From: Perkinsus marinus ATCC 50983
Lineage: Eukaryota > Perkinsozoa > Perkinsida > Perkinsidae
DNA: 20,293 nucleotides
NCBI RefSeq assembly: GCF_000006405.1
Contig: NW_003205750.1
Coordinates: 1-20,293, forward strand
Direction: 5' to 3'
The notes beneath the pieces are model-generated. The model did no database searches. It worked only from the letters and a program-made list of their open reading frames with translations, and was not told the origin of the DNA. A program made the translations under genes and the position numbers. This document shows positions 8,221 to 17,696 of this stretch, piece after piece; positions within the stretch are counted from its first letter, which is position 1; each line of letters starts with the position of its first letter.

Positions 8221-8230
8221 TTGAAGTCAG
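8221..8230 (+). promoter_or_regulatory. Possible splice acceptor before the secreted-protein gene
   Basis: TTGAAGTCAG ends 36 nt before the ATG at 8267. It would suit a trans-spliced leader or a 5' UTR intron. This is a signal-only call. Confidence 0.3.
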
Positions 8231-8266
8231 TTGAGTCTTCGAGTGTCTCGCAATCGCTTTTTCCCA

Positions 8267-8668
8267 ATGTCCTTGAAGACGATCATCACTATCTTGGGCA
8301 TCTTATCGATGGTTCAGTGCTTCCCACCTAGCCCGGAGTACTGCACCGTTCCGAACGTGAACTTCACGACGACTATCTTCTTCCACGTAGGCGCTCCAGA
8401 CTTGCTCGAGATGCTCTACTTCTACAAGCAGGGAGGGAAGAAGGGCGCTAACGTGACTGGTACCATTCCTTGGACAGTTGATGATAATACTACCACACTA
8501 TTCATGAATACCACTAATGCAAACTTGACTTACTTCGCTGACCTCATGCACTTCAATGTGACCGAATGGGGTAGGATTCCCTACAACGACACCATAAATG
8601 CCTTCACACTGTCCGTGAATGGGACTCCTACTGAAGCATATTCTGGCAGGTGTCCGAAGGCTCGCTAG
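8267..8668 (+). CDS. Small secreted N-glycosylated protein, family unknown
   Basis: A 133-aa protein starting at the only suitable ATG (8267), preceded by a pyrimidine tract. Residues 1-18 form a clear signal peptide (MSLKTIITILGILSMVQC, with cleavage likely just after). The mature part of about 115 residues holds eight N-x-T sequons (NFT, NVT, NTT, NTT, NLT, NVT, NDT, NGT) and two cysteines, one near each end (EYC and GRC), which may pair. There are no membrane segments after the signal and no anchor motif, so export to the surface or outside the cell is likely. The alternating polar/hydrophobic pattern suggests a beta-rich fold. I do not recognise a named family; it resembles the many small secreted hypothetical proteins of parasitic alveolates. 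It is the only plus-strand gene supported here and seems intronless. Confidence 0.65.
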   Translation: MSLKTIITILGILSMVQCFPPSPEYCTVPNVNFTTTIFFHVGAPDLLEMLYFYKQGGKKGANVTGTIPWTVDDNTTTLFMNTTNANLTYFADLMHFNVTEWGRIPYNDTINAFTLSVNGTPTEAYSGRCPKAR

Positions 8669-9068
8669 TTTCGTGTAATGTGGTAGATCGCTCATGAGCA
8701 TCTCATTACTCCGTTTAGATTTTTGGAGGTTGGCAGAAGGAATTCAAGTTCTTCCCCGAAGCTATTTCATTTCACTCAATAATTTCCCCCACTCGGCATT
8801 ATAGAAGCATCATTGGTTTTTCGGGTCAGGTGTGGCCGTTCTGTCGAGGCTATATCTTACAATTTTGAGCCGTAATGCTCTCGTCCGCGTTCGAGTCAAG
8901 TCAATAGGGCTACACCGGAAGTCATGGACTTCGAATGCACAGTCGTATTGTCTTCTCACACGAGTGAGAATTATGACCCCTTATGTCGGAACAATTCCTT
9001 GTGTGTTACCCTACACGAAGCATGTGGACTGTACACCTTTTCAATCTCAAATTCAACAATCAAAAGAA

Positions 9069-9270
9069 CAAATTAGATGAATGAAATTTGATTTTCGACA
9101 AGTGAAAGGTGTTTTTCGCGAAATGAAAGTTCAAATTCGAAATGAAAGTTCGATTCTCGTGGACCGGTTGAAAATGAAAGTTCAAATTCGTAAATGAAAT
9201 TTTTGAATTCGGAAACGCAAGTTCAAATTCGTCGAACACAAGACCAATTTCGACCAATGAAAGCTCACTT
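9069..9270 (+). repeat. Degenerate array of AATGAAAGTTCAAATTCG units
   Basis: About eight diverged units of 18-22 bp, some separated by unique inserts. Near-perfect copies start near 9122, 9173 and 9224. It is the third array of about 20-bp period within 3 kb. Confidence 0.7.
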
Positions 9271-9534
9271 TCATCAACGCGATCAACTCTCGGAGGTCTC
9301 AGCAAAACCGTCACTGATACAATAACAAGTGGGAAAGTGGCCATACCGCCTTACCTTAACTCCGTCTCTGGAAAAGGAATAAATTCTGAATGACAGGAAA
9401 GTCACGCGCCACAAAATTGAAAATCTCAACTATTGGAGATAAATATGTGCTAATTTTCTACCTGAGGGCCATAGATTATCTCAAAGTTCTTGAAATGGTA
9501 AAATTTTGTGAGAAAAATCCATTTACTGAACGGC

Positions 9535-9600
9535 ATGTGCAAGGATCGAACCCACATCCATCCTCATCAACGTCAACGGCCACTACGCTGACCCTGATGC
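9535..9600 (-). repeat. tRNA-like SINE-head candidate
   Basis: On the minus strand, CAGCGTAGTGG (9590-9580) resembles an A-box and GGGTTCGATCC (9553-9543) contains a good B-box; 26 nt lie between. The T-stem pairs poorly, so it is not a functional tRNA. No second copy of its body is visible in the window. Confidence 0.3.
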
Positions 9601-10008
9601 ACAAATCTGTGACATTATCCGCCAGATCTTGCTTTCGGATCAGATCCGGGAGCACTATTAATCTGCTTACCTGAATCAGATCATAATAATATCTGGAAAC
9701 TATGATCCTGATCCTGAACCCTGTTGCATTGGGCAGAATCTTGGTCCACGATCCTGATAAGCGATCCATGATCCACATTTATAGTCCGGGTCCCCGATCC
9801 CCGAGGAAAGTGCATGATTGGTTATCAGTGGATCACGCACATGGGAAATTCTATGCCTCCTCGATGCAACTCCGGAGATCCATGATTTATTTGCTCAGTG
9901 GATAAAGCTGAATCGTCCCCATCATCGAAGGATACGAGGCCGTGATCCGAGAATAGTCTCACACGCAGAAATTTGCACGTTACGCATTTTCGAGACTGAA
10001 TCCTGTTA

Positions 10009-10038
10009 TAGCGATATCTCCGAGCGATAATATCGCTA
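10009..10038 (+). other. Hairpin TAGCGATAT / ATATCGCTA
   Basis: 9-bp perfect arms (10009-10017 and 10030-10038) around a 12-nt loop. The AGCGATA motif recurs within the next 50 bases. Confidence 0.6.
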
Positions 10039-10120
10039 AACGGTTCGACAAAATTCGATAAATTTCAGCGATAGTATCTCTGTGATACTCAAATTTGATC
10101 CGTTTGAGTGGCATACCATG

Positions 10121-10457
10121 GCGCACATTTTTTGAACACAAGAACTACAGGGACAAACTTAGTGGTCACTACATATGCGAAGAGCTTGATGGCATGATCA
10201 GCACAACTCTCGACACTGTCTGCTGCTTCGACAGCGCATTCGGTCCACCCGACAATTCCCTCTATCAGTTTCAGGCTCCCGCCTCCCTTTCTTTCTTGGT
10301 AGTTGTGGAGGTGTCAGCGAGCCAGAATAACCCTGGCGCACTTCTCGCCTGCTTCAATCTCAATTTGCCGTTGCAAATTGCACATGACCTCTTGAGTTTC
10401 CCGAAGCTTCGCTCAATAGCAGGGTCTGGTATTGAGCGACGCTTCGGGTCTGCCTAG
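10121..10457 (+). pseudogene. Coding-like fragment, possible exon or gene remnant
   Basis: An open frame without an ATG at its head but with coding-like codon use (many C/G third positions), following an acceptor-like ACTACAG that ends at 10150. It reads DKLSGHYICEELDG onward to a TAG at 10455, with Cys-Cys and short hydrophobic runs. The style recalls the secreted protein at 8267, but there is no clear alignment. The last 58 bases run through a 19-bp inverted repeat, so the real reading frame may end earlier. No upstream exon with a signal peptide was found. It may be a decayed secreted-protein gene or a chance ORF. Confidence 0.25.
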
Positions 10458-10463
10458 CAGACC
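10400..10463 (+). other. Tandem strong hairpins
   Basis: Arms 10400-10418 and 10430-10448 pair over 19 positions with one mismatch (T10408 opposite C10440) around an 11-nt loop. A second hairpin follows at 10447-10463 (GGTCTGC / CTA / GCAGACC), overlapping the first by two bases. It could be a foldback-element remnant or a structured RNA. Confidence 0.75.
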
Positions 10464-11245
10464 TCACACATCTATGAGCGATATTGAACGCAGCGTTCGG
10501 AACACTCAGCGATGGCGGCACGCGACAGCGCTACGCTATATTACGTAAACGTTGAACGTTCAGAGCATGCCTTCCGCGAGAGAAACACAGTCTGCGTATG
10601 ACTCTTTGTCGCAAGAAGTTCGAAGAAGTTGCACCTCCGAACGAGCCCACTGGTACATGTAATATCTGTTGACAACCTCAGCCGCACGAGTCACCATTTC
10701 TACGGTTTCAGCGTAGTTACTCTTGATAGAACAACGCAGAAGGCAATATTGTAAGGGTGTTATTTTGCAAGTCGGTCGGACTGACTCGGCTCGCGCCTTG
10801 ATTATATCACGCACCGTGCATCGCTCCGCTCAAAGTCGTAGACGACAGTCGGAAGATCCGGGTCAAGCGCTCACATCAGTGATCCATTCATTGTCTCAGC
10901 TAAACATGAGCAGGCGAGATCTACGTGTGATCCGGCTCCACGGGTCACCTACTTCATCGTGATGAAGGACACTTTAGACAAAACCTCAGAAAATACTGTA
11001 AAAAAGAATACCCGATCCACCCGTCCAATTTTTCTCTTAAGATCAGTCATGGATCAGCATGCGCATACGGGCCCAGCACATATATACACCCTCAATTTAA
11101 CAGTCAAATTTCGACTGATGAACTCACATCAGAATCGTAGCAGATCCGGAGCGCTACCAGCGCACACAGAATCTGTGTCACAGATGATCTATGATAGATT
11201 GCCCGCCTGAATATCGCGCTTCAACACGAATCTCTCAGTTGACAT
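10458..11245. other. Spacer, nothing recognised as a gene
   Basis: Holds short palindromes (GAACGC-A-GCGTTC near 10486) and a further GATC-rich part around 10855-10925. ORFs here lack family motifs, matching splice signals or both. The 3' end of the four-exon minus-strand gene lies at 11246. Confidence 0.5.
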
Positions 11246-12137
11246 TCACGAGTAAGGATTCATGTTCTCTTCCGACCTGACAGGGTACCGACACGAACGA
11301 ATCAAATTTCCCCCGCACCACGAGACTCACCTTTCCAGTGTCACAAACACACCGCTACGCGTCTTCGTCGAATCATCATAAGAGTTAGCTTCTCGAACAA
11401 ACCAATCTTTCGACAGGCCGTGGCAGTGTCCATGACAGAGGGAATTCGTACGACATGAAATGACCCTTGCCCTTATAAAAAATCCAAATTGAGCAAAACA
11501 ACGCTGTAGCTAGCACAGAAAAAAGGCGTTTATCATTCACATTACCGATTAATATTGTTCGCATATCAGTAACCATAACTGCCGTCACTTCTAGGACTCC
11601 ACGCCGGTTTTACCATTAACGCCCAAGGCCGATACCTCCCCCCAAATCGAAGGCCCCTATCTCCACGAGGATGGAGATACACCATACAGCCGGGCTCTAA
11701 TGGGACGAACGTCGATCCTTGAAAGGGGTGCGCCTCGAGATCATCAGGTAACTGCTCTGAGACCGGTGCCTTCGCTTCCCCTCGAAGAATTTGCTCTGAG
11801 GAAGAATCAGGATGCAGATAAAATTTAGTAAATCAAAAATTATCAATTTCCGGATCTGTTAACAGCTTAGGTGGAATGTGTAGAAGCTCAGCACACCGCG
11901 AACTGGGCAGTACGAAATTTACTCACATCCGAAACCGTAGGAAGTCTCGATGACCCTTCCATTTTCCTCACCCCAAGTGATATCATCCTCCTTGATCGGC
12001 ATCAAGCGTAACCAAGCAGTAGTCGGATCGGAGTAAATCGATCCTTCCAAGGTCTCGCACATCGGCACTCTATATGGTATATCGCTATGACGCTCCCGAG
12101 CGGCTTTCTTCGGGACTGATGACGATGTAGTCGACAT
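11246..12137 (-). CDS. Four-exon gene, protein of unknown function (about 193 aa)
   Basis: Exons on the minus strand: 12137-11927, 11780-11614, 11503-11331 and 11276-11246. Introns are 146, 110 and 54 nt. Donors are GGAT|GTGAGT, AATG|GTAAAA and GAAAG|GTGAGT; acceptors are TTCGAG|GG, CTACAG|CG and TGTCAG|GT. Total 582 nt, 193 codons plus stop, in one frame throughout. The best-looking acceptor for intron 1 (TTCCTCAG, ending 11796) would create an in-frame TAG, so the weaker one 15 nt on is chosen; this and exon 3 are the least sure parts. Exon 1 is polar (MSTTSSSVPKKAARER) and then acidic/aromatic. Exon 2 carries PLEPGCMVYLHPRGDRG and a basic-aromatic RFGGRYRPWAL. I recognise no domain. A TAG acceptor lies 4 nt before the ATG, which would suit leader trans-splicing. 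Confidence 0.5.
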
Positions 12138-14193
12138 TGAGCTACTTCGATATGGTAAAAGATTCAGATCTGGGAAACATAGTCTCCACTAATACGAGGT
12201 GATCACACCCAAGCAGCTCGCAATTTCTCGATTTATCTATAGTAATTTTATTTACATTTCTAGAGTATACGAGTCACGAGTGAAACGTTCATCACACTGA
12301 AGCCTTCTCTTGATAGATATGATGGTGTGCTGAGATCACCAAAGTATCTCCAGTGGCGAGATACGATAAATTCCATTGAAACAATTGTGGATGCACATTC
12401 CGTACAGCAGGGCGGAATGGCACAAAACCGAACCTCATTTGTATCTTGCGCACTGAACCTCAAGATACCATCATAAGGCGAATCGCATCGGCTAGAGTAT
12501 CTGCTTTTTCCCCGATGCACGCTAACTGTCTTCTATAATCATATTTAAGCATTTAAGTCGCTGATAATTGACGATTTCAACAACCAATATTCCACAGTGT
12601 GGAGCACATCGTTATGTTAATCCATGTGGAGACGAGGCTCGGTTGTGTTTTACACCGGTTTTCAACTGTACGAGATCTGCTGACCCTGTCGATTCTACGA
12701 CTGTGTTTAATCTCTTCCCTTCACGTCTTATCGCACACAACGAGTTTGTTTCCTCCTATACCGTAGATCACACCAATATTAATGAACACGTGAAATCACA
12801 GCATTAATGCAAGGCTAGAATCGGAATAGATATGTAGTTACAATGAATCGGTCTGATTGGATCGATTAGAATGGCGCGCGCTACTTACAGCTATTTATTT
12901 GTTCGATTTCACTTTCGATTTCTGTTGTCTATCATAATCAATGGTAGGTTATCAGTGATGATGGTTATTATTAATATACGCTCCGAAGCCTCTCTAGAGA
13001 GCTTGTGCGGAATCATTAAACTCATACTGAACTACTCTCTTATAGTAACACCATGCACACATCTGCTGATGTGAGGCTAATTGCAATTGTCGTTGCAACG
13101 GATTCGTTTGGATCAAGTGTCCATGAATACAAACTTGTTTGGAAGCATTGATTTCGTATAATAATAACTACAGTTGGATCTTCTTGAACGGCAGAAGTGT
13201 TTAGAATTCCAATAGTAATTATAGAGGAAACTATGGGAATGATCGATTCCAATGGTAATTATAGAGGAAACTATGGGAATGATCGATTCCAATGGTAATT
13301 ATAGAGGAAACTATGGGAATGATCGATTCCAATGGTAATTATAGAGGAAACTATGGGAATGATCGATTCCAATGGTAATTATAGAGGAAACTATGGGAAT
13401 GATCGATTCCAATGGTAATTATAGAGGAAACTATGGGAATGATCGATTCCAATGGTAATTATAGAGGAAACTATGGGAATGATCGATTCCAATGGTAATT
13501 ATAGAGGTAGAATCGCGGTAAACAACCCTGGACTGACTCGAAGCTGTTGATCTAAGTAGCCATGATATACACAACAGTTGAGTGAATCCAATAGTTAAAT
13601 CGATAACAAACGTACCAAATTTAATTATAGTTATTATCTTATATATCAATATATTTATAATGTTATAATTATTAATAATTACTATTGGTATTATGTGACC
13701 ACCGATATCCCTATTATTTATATTAATATCATGTTAATAAGTTAGAGACTTGCAAGCTTCACTAGTGTTTTCGAATAAAGCCGACAATACAAACTAACTC
13801 GACAAACTGAATATTTTAAAAGTAGAAGGGAAAGATGGTCAGAGGAATTATCAGTTTTCTGTGGCGTTTCGTGAGCATTTGGGCTCAACTAATGCAACCA
13901 TTGTTGAAACCGTTTGGTGATCACTAAACTCATTCTGAACAAACACTCCTACAGCGGCATTAGTGTCTTATCAAAACTTGCAAGTTCTCATATTCGCGCT
14001 CGAGAAGCTCTTCACAACTCAACTTCAAAAGACAACCCTCGTGCCGTTGCTTTGTAGTTTTTTTTCTGGTGTGTAGCTTGACCAGCAGGAGTTCCACACA
14101 GGACACACCTCCTACTTCCCCACCACTACTAATACGCAAAAAAAAGACACTTTTGTAGAAACTGATGGCATAATATTATCATTATCAATATTA
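12138..14193. other. AT-rich spacer with minisatellite
   Basis: Upstream of the unknown gene and downstream of the dehydrogenase. It contains the 40-bp minisatellite (13204-13507), a very AT-rich island (about 13615-13745) and an ATTATC-type microsatellite that runs into the dehydrogenase stop codon (14170-14215). ORFs at 12568-12807 (+) and 12520-12260 (-) lack ATG starts and family motifs. No gene can be supported. Confidence 0.6.
13204..13507 (+). repeat. 40-bp minisatellite, about 7.5 copies
   Basis: Period 40 bp. Six full units starting at 13241 and every 40 bases to 13441 show no difference by eye; a partial unit with one change (AATAG for AATGG) stands at the left and a partial unit at the right. 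Each unit joint forms GGAAT-GATCG-ATTCC, a short inverted repeat. Forty is not a multiple of three, so it does not encode a protein repeat. Confidence 0.95.
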
Positions 14194-15344
14194 TCAGTTA
14201 TTATCATCATTATCAAAATCGAACTTCAATCGACGCAACAGTTCAGCGTCTCGAGCGCCACCAATGCGTTTGATATCCGCGTCGGACCAGTCGTAATTCC
14301 CCTTGCCGTTTTTCACACCAAGTCGACCATCACCGACCAACCGTTCACTCCTATCATCGTGGGTATCCCTAAAATGCAGCAAAAAATTAGTCAAAAAATA
14401 CAAAATTTTCGCAGTTACTTTCCGAGTTGAGGGAAAAATCTCGCATGAGTGTCCTCAACGAGATCAAGCCCGGCAAAGTCGTTTTGTTGGAAGGGGCCGA
14501 TCGTGTTAAAACGACGACCAAAACCGTTGTAAACAACAGAGTCGATCGTCTCGGGACTGGCGACACCCAACTTGACGAGATGGAGGCATTCACGGTAGAG
14601 AGCTGCTTGTAGACGGGCACAGACGAAGCCGTCGATCTCCTTATTCATCTGAGGGGAAGAATATCAGGAAAAACAGGAAAATACCGACCGGAAAATTCGT
14701 AATACCGAAAAATTACCATTATGTCCGTAAAAAATGACGACACAGATCTTGAAAAAACGACAAAAAAAATACCTCGCTGAAAAAATAGCATGAAAATACC
14801 AAGAGTGAATACTCACCACTGCTGGCTTCTTGCCGCAACTTTTCAAGAATTTCTCAACTTTCTCAACCGCATCACCATCAGTTTTCCGACCAGGGCAGAC
14901 CTCAACCAAAGGCACCAAGTAAGCTGGACCGATGAAGTGAGCGGCCAGCAGGCGTCCAGGCTTATCGAGTTTAGAAGCGATTTCCGTAACGGAAAGACTA
15001 CTAGTGTTGGTGCACATCACAAAATGTTCCTTCCTGCAGGCATTTTCAATCTGTTTGAAAACACTCTGTTTCACACCAGTGTCCTCAAGTACGGCCTCAA
15101 AAACAAAATCGGCGTTTTTTACTGCGGATTCGATCGACTCAGCAGCATAGATCTCGCCAGGCACTGCAGTAGGGGGAACATGATTTTCCCTTAGGAATTC
15201 TCGTTGATTGATAGCATTCTCAACACCAGCTTTCAAAGCTTCTGAGCTCGTATCGAACATATGCACATGATGGGGACCACCCGCAGAGATGCACGCGGCG
15301 ATACCGCTGCCCATGAGCCCACTACCGATAACGGCAACTTCCAT
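14194..15344 (-). CDS. 3-hydroxyacyl-CoA dehydrogenase-like (HADH/CRYL1 family)
   Basis: NAD-dependent dehydrogenase of the HADH family, which oxidises a 3-hydroxy group (3-hydroxyacyl-CoA, or L-gulonate in CRYL1-type members). Exons: 15344-14817, 14648-14419 and 14368-14194; introns 168 and 50 nt with GTGAGT/CTCAG and GTAACT/TTTAG. Together 933 nt, 310 aa, a normal family length. Residues 6-14 hold the Rossmann GSGLMGSG loop, and D31 follows strand beta2. Catalytic H136 and E148 keep the family 12-residue spacing (AHFIGP...PLVEV), and S115/S116 match the substrate serine. Residues 179-192 (KEIDGFV.ARLQ) begin the C-terminal dimer domain, ending in NGKGNYDW. The usual HFxNP Asn is Gly139, and the Asn of GFxxNR is Ala187. 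No targeting peptide or PTS1 is seen, so it is probably cytosolic. KEIDGFV..RLQ favours the CRYL1-like branch; the substrate is uncertain. Confidence 0.93.
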
Positions 15345-15367
15345 GATGAACAAAAAAAAGACGGCAA

Positions 15368-15377
15368 CTGCAAATTC
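15368..15377 (-). promoter_or_regulatory. Possible splice acceptor before the dehydrogenase ATG
   Basis: GAATTTGCAG on the minus strand ends 23 nt before the start codon, with a T8 run in between. It fits a trans-spliced leader addition site or a 5' UTR intron. Signal-only. Confidence 0.3.
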
Positions 15378-16949
15378 ACGTTGGTTTCATTCGTACACTT
15401 CGGGAACTGCAAATCTGAGCAGCAGTTGAGGAAACCCGACATAGATCTTGACAACACTTTTTGGGAAAAAATGGAAATGATGACGTTTCGTGCGGAGGAA
15501 ATACAGCTGAGGAGAACAAGGGGACATTTTGTGTTCACTCGTAACACAACAGTTTCCTGTAGCGTCGTCCGCCGACTCAAACCCCGGAATAACTGGTGGC
15601 AACTCAACCTCTTGAAGATGGGTTGCATGAGTTGGGCAGCATCAGAACATGGCAAGTGAGAGGCTACACCGAAAAGACTTGGCAAAGGGTGCAATAATCG
15701 GGGCCGATAGTGTACGTGCCACCTTCCGAGGTTTGAGTCAGCCGACGACGCTACATCTTCCTCGATGAGCCTTTTGTATTGGAAACAGCGAAGCGGCGAG
15801 CGGAGCATGTATTGCCACTCGGTGCATTTCCTCGTTCGAGTTGTTCCTCCACGACTACACCAGTTGAGTTCTCGAAACACATACCACTCCAAAGAGTGTA
15901 GTTTATACAGGGCCCATCCTTCTAAACCGGAATATCAGCCAACCTCGAAAGCAGTACTATTTTGAAGATCTCCCTGACTCAGCTCTAGACTCCGTATATT
16001 GGACGATAAGGAGAAAGCTGTGTAGACTCCATTTCTGGAGTGCTTCTCTATAGCGATGGTCCAGCGATATGCAACAAAATTTTTATGGAATGGTAAATCT
16101 GATCTTTCCAGTAAGTTGAATCATGCTTAACCGCGCATACAGCAAAATGGGCGCTACTAACACTTCTCCACACATGTTTCGATAGAGAGTAAAATGATGA
16201 CCATTGGAAAGAAGAGCTCGCCGAGTGCTTCAAAATGGCTGCTGATATTCACATGCGTTGAGAAATGACTATCACTCTGCATATCATGCATAGAATATGA
16301 ATATGATTACTCTATCGTCCGATAGTTGTGTGGTGTGGAATCCGTTTGCCCAATCTGTCCCTCCTAGCTATGGCTAGTAGGAGGTTGCATTCATGTTATT
16401 CCTGCAAATAGTAACGCCCTGGCTAGTGTTATAAGTCAATGTCAAGAGGACTGTGGTGTCGAACAGCGGCCCAACGGGTGGTCACATATACTCCATATTC
16501 ATTGAATCGATAGTTGATATGTGTAACAAGCAACTCTTGATGCGAGTCTGTGTTTCGAAATCGGTTTATCGAACAACCTCATACTCTCATAGCCGTGCGG
16601 GATTAATTCTGTACAGTTACTGTTTGTCCATCATCACCATTACTGCGAATGATCTCTTCATCCCTACAGTGTCGCCATAACATCACCAAAGTCCTACAGT
16701 CTTCTTATGACTATCATTAACGCATCGGGGGTACTCTTATTGCCCTTCTACCATCACACTACATCACTGATGACTGGAGTCTTGATTACTACTCCTCTTA
16801 GGAGCACTTGTCAATGGCCTTCTACAAATAATGTGTTCATGAGCACTACTCTCACGAACACCTCTGACGCTGACGCGCACGCCATGGTGATCGATTTTAC
16901 TTCCCCCAAATTCCAACACTACTTTTTTCTTGAGTTTTTTGCGAATAAG

Positions 16950-17030
16950 GGTAATATGCATTCAGGGAGTTTCGAACCAGGGACCTTACCAAGACTAACA
17001 ACCCCGCCTACCACTACACCACTACAACTC
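16950..17030 (-). repeat. tRNA-like SINE-head candidate
   Basis: Minus strand: TGGTGTAGTGG (17021-17011) fits the A-box, GGTTCGAAACT (16978-16968) keeps the B-box core GGTTCGA, and 32 nt separate them, as in a tRNA. The D-stem, anticodon stem and T-stem pair poorly and no T4 terminator follows closely. A tRNA-derived SINE head fits better than a tRNA. Confidence 0.35.
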
Positions 17031-17696
17031 AACAATCAACTACACCAGACACCAACGAATCAGAACTGTTCCTAGAAAGCTCATCAAAACTACTCAACGA
17101 CTCTTGCCAAACGGAATATAATTGTTACAACAACTGCGTATTATAACTGCGATCGAGCTCATATCATTTTTCCAAGTACGTCTTGTGAACCCTGAGAGAA
17201 CAAAATCCTCATTTGGGAATTTCACTAAACCACAGAATGAAAACTCTACTTTTTACTGCGCAAAATTTCCACTTTACCGAACTAAAGAGTAGCGAAAATT
17301 GATTCCAAAAAATTATAATTATTATTCACTCACTTTTCAATTTAACTGCAATCATTTCACACAGCGACTTTCGCAAGTCCTCGCAAACGCGGGCAACCAC
17401 CATCAAAAATCAAAATCATATTTATCCAGAAACACATAGCGTCTCGACGGGAAAACTCCTCATAAATTTTTCACATATTTCTTGATCAGTTCATCATGTA
17501 AATTCACACGTCACCTTATGAACATCATTCGCCCCCCTATTTTCACAGCTTCAATACCCTCATTTCTCAACAACACCCCCAAACGTTTTTTTCGAGCATT
17601 TACCCATTAAAAATTTCTTTCCCAAATTTTCCGGTTCAAACGAATACCCCCAAAATTTAATGAAATTCCTCTGATATTTTTCAGACGTACTGCTGA

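Larger units (their letters stand above)
6488..8266. other. Gene-poor spacer right of the retrotransposon
   Basis: No gene I can support. It holds two degenerate arrays of about 20-bp period (6501-6600 and 7291-7410), a 17-bp palindrome CAGTGAGT-C-ACTCACTG (7047-7063) and GATAGCG-type short repeats near 7480. An ATG-started 67-codon ORF at 6832-7038 is made of CGGAATCCGAG-like short repeats. An ORF from 7119 meets a good donor (ACG|GTAAGA, 7206) but I find no convincing family. The last bases before the next gene form a GAAGTCAG acceptor-like site. Confidence 0.6.
8669..10120. other. Spacer with repeats and a tRNA-like fragment
   Basis: No gene I can support. Contents: a degenerate array at 9069-9270, a SINE-head candidate at 9535-9600 (-), a GATC-rich stretch at 9637-9885 with about eleven GATC sites, and a 9-bp hairpin at 10009-10038. 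The minus-strand ORF 9344-9060 starts with an ATG and a hydrophobic run, but its body is the repeat array read as F-x-N-F-x-F protein repeats. Confidence 0.55.
15345..17696. other. Spacer between dehydrogenase and CCCH-AlkB genes
   Basis: No gene I can support. The longest open frame (15892-15233, minus) overlaps dehydrogenase exon 1 in another frame and shows no family motif. A SINE-head candidate lies at 16950-17030. An AT-rich stretch at 17130-17690 follows the 3' end of the AlkB gene; a GTGAGT donor at about 17331 on the minus strand follows only a short, weak open frame. Confidence 0.55.

Noticed and set aside
9060-9344. Minus-strand ORF with an ATG and hydrophobic start, possible secreted repeat protein
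   Set aside because: Its body is the degenerate array at 9069-9270 read in one frame; unit lengths vary between 18 and 22 bp, so no true protein repeat is kept.
9476-9778. 100-codon minus-strand ORF with ATG and a GTAAGC donor
   Set aside because: Overlaps the GATC-rich repeats and the SINE-head candidate; no protein family seen.
12260-12807. Cys-containing ORFs on both strands
   Set aside because: No ATG starts, no convincing splice partners and no motif.
13241-13507. Regular array considered as CRISPR
   Set aside because: The whole 40-bp unit repeats without variable spacers and the DNA is eukaryotic; it is a minisatellite.
15233-15892. 219-codon minus-strand ORF upstream of the dehydrogenase
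   Set aside because: It overlaps dehydrogenase exon 1 in a different frame, has no family motif, and the dehydrogenase reading is certain.
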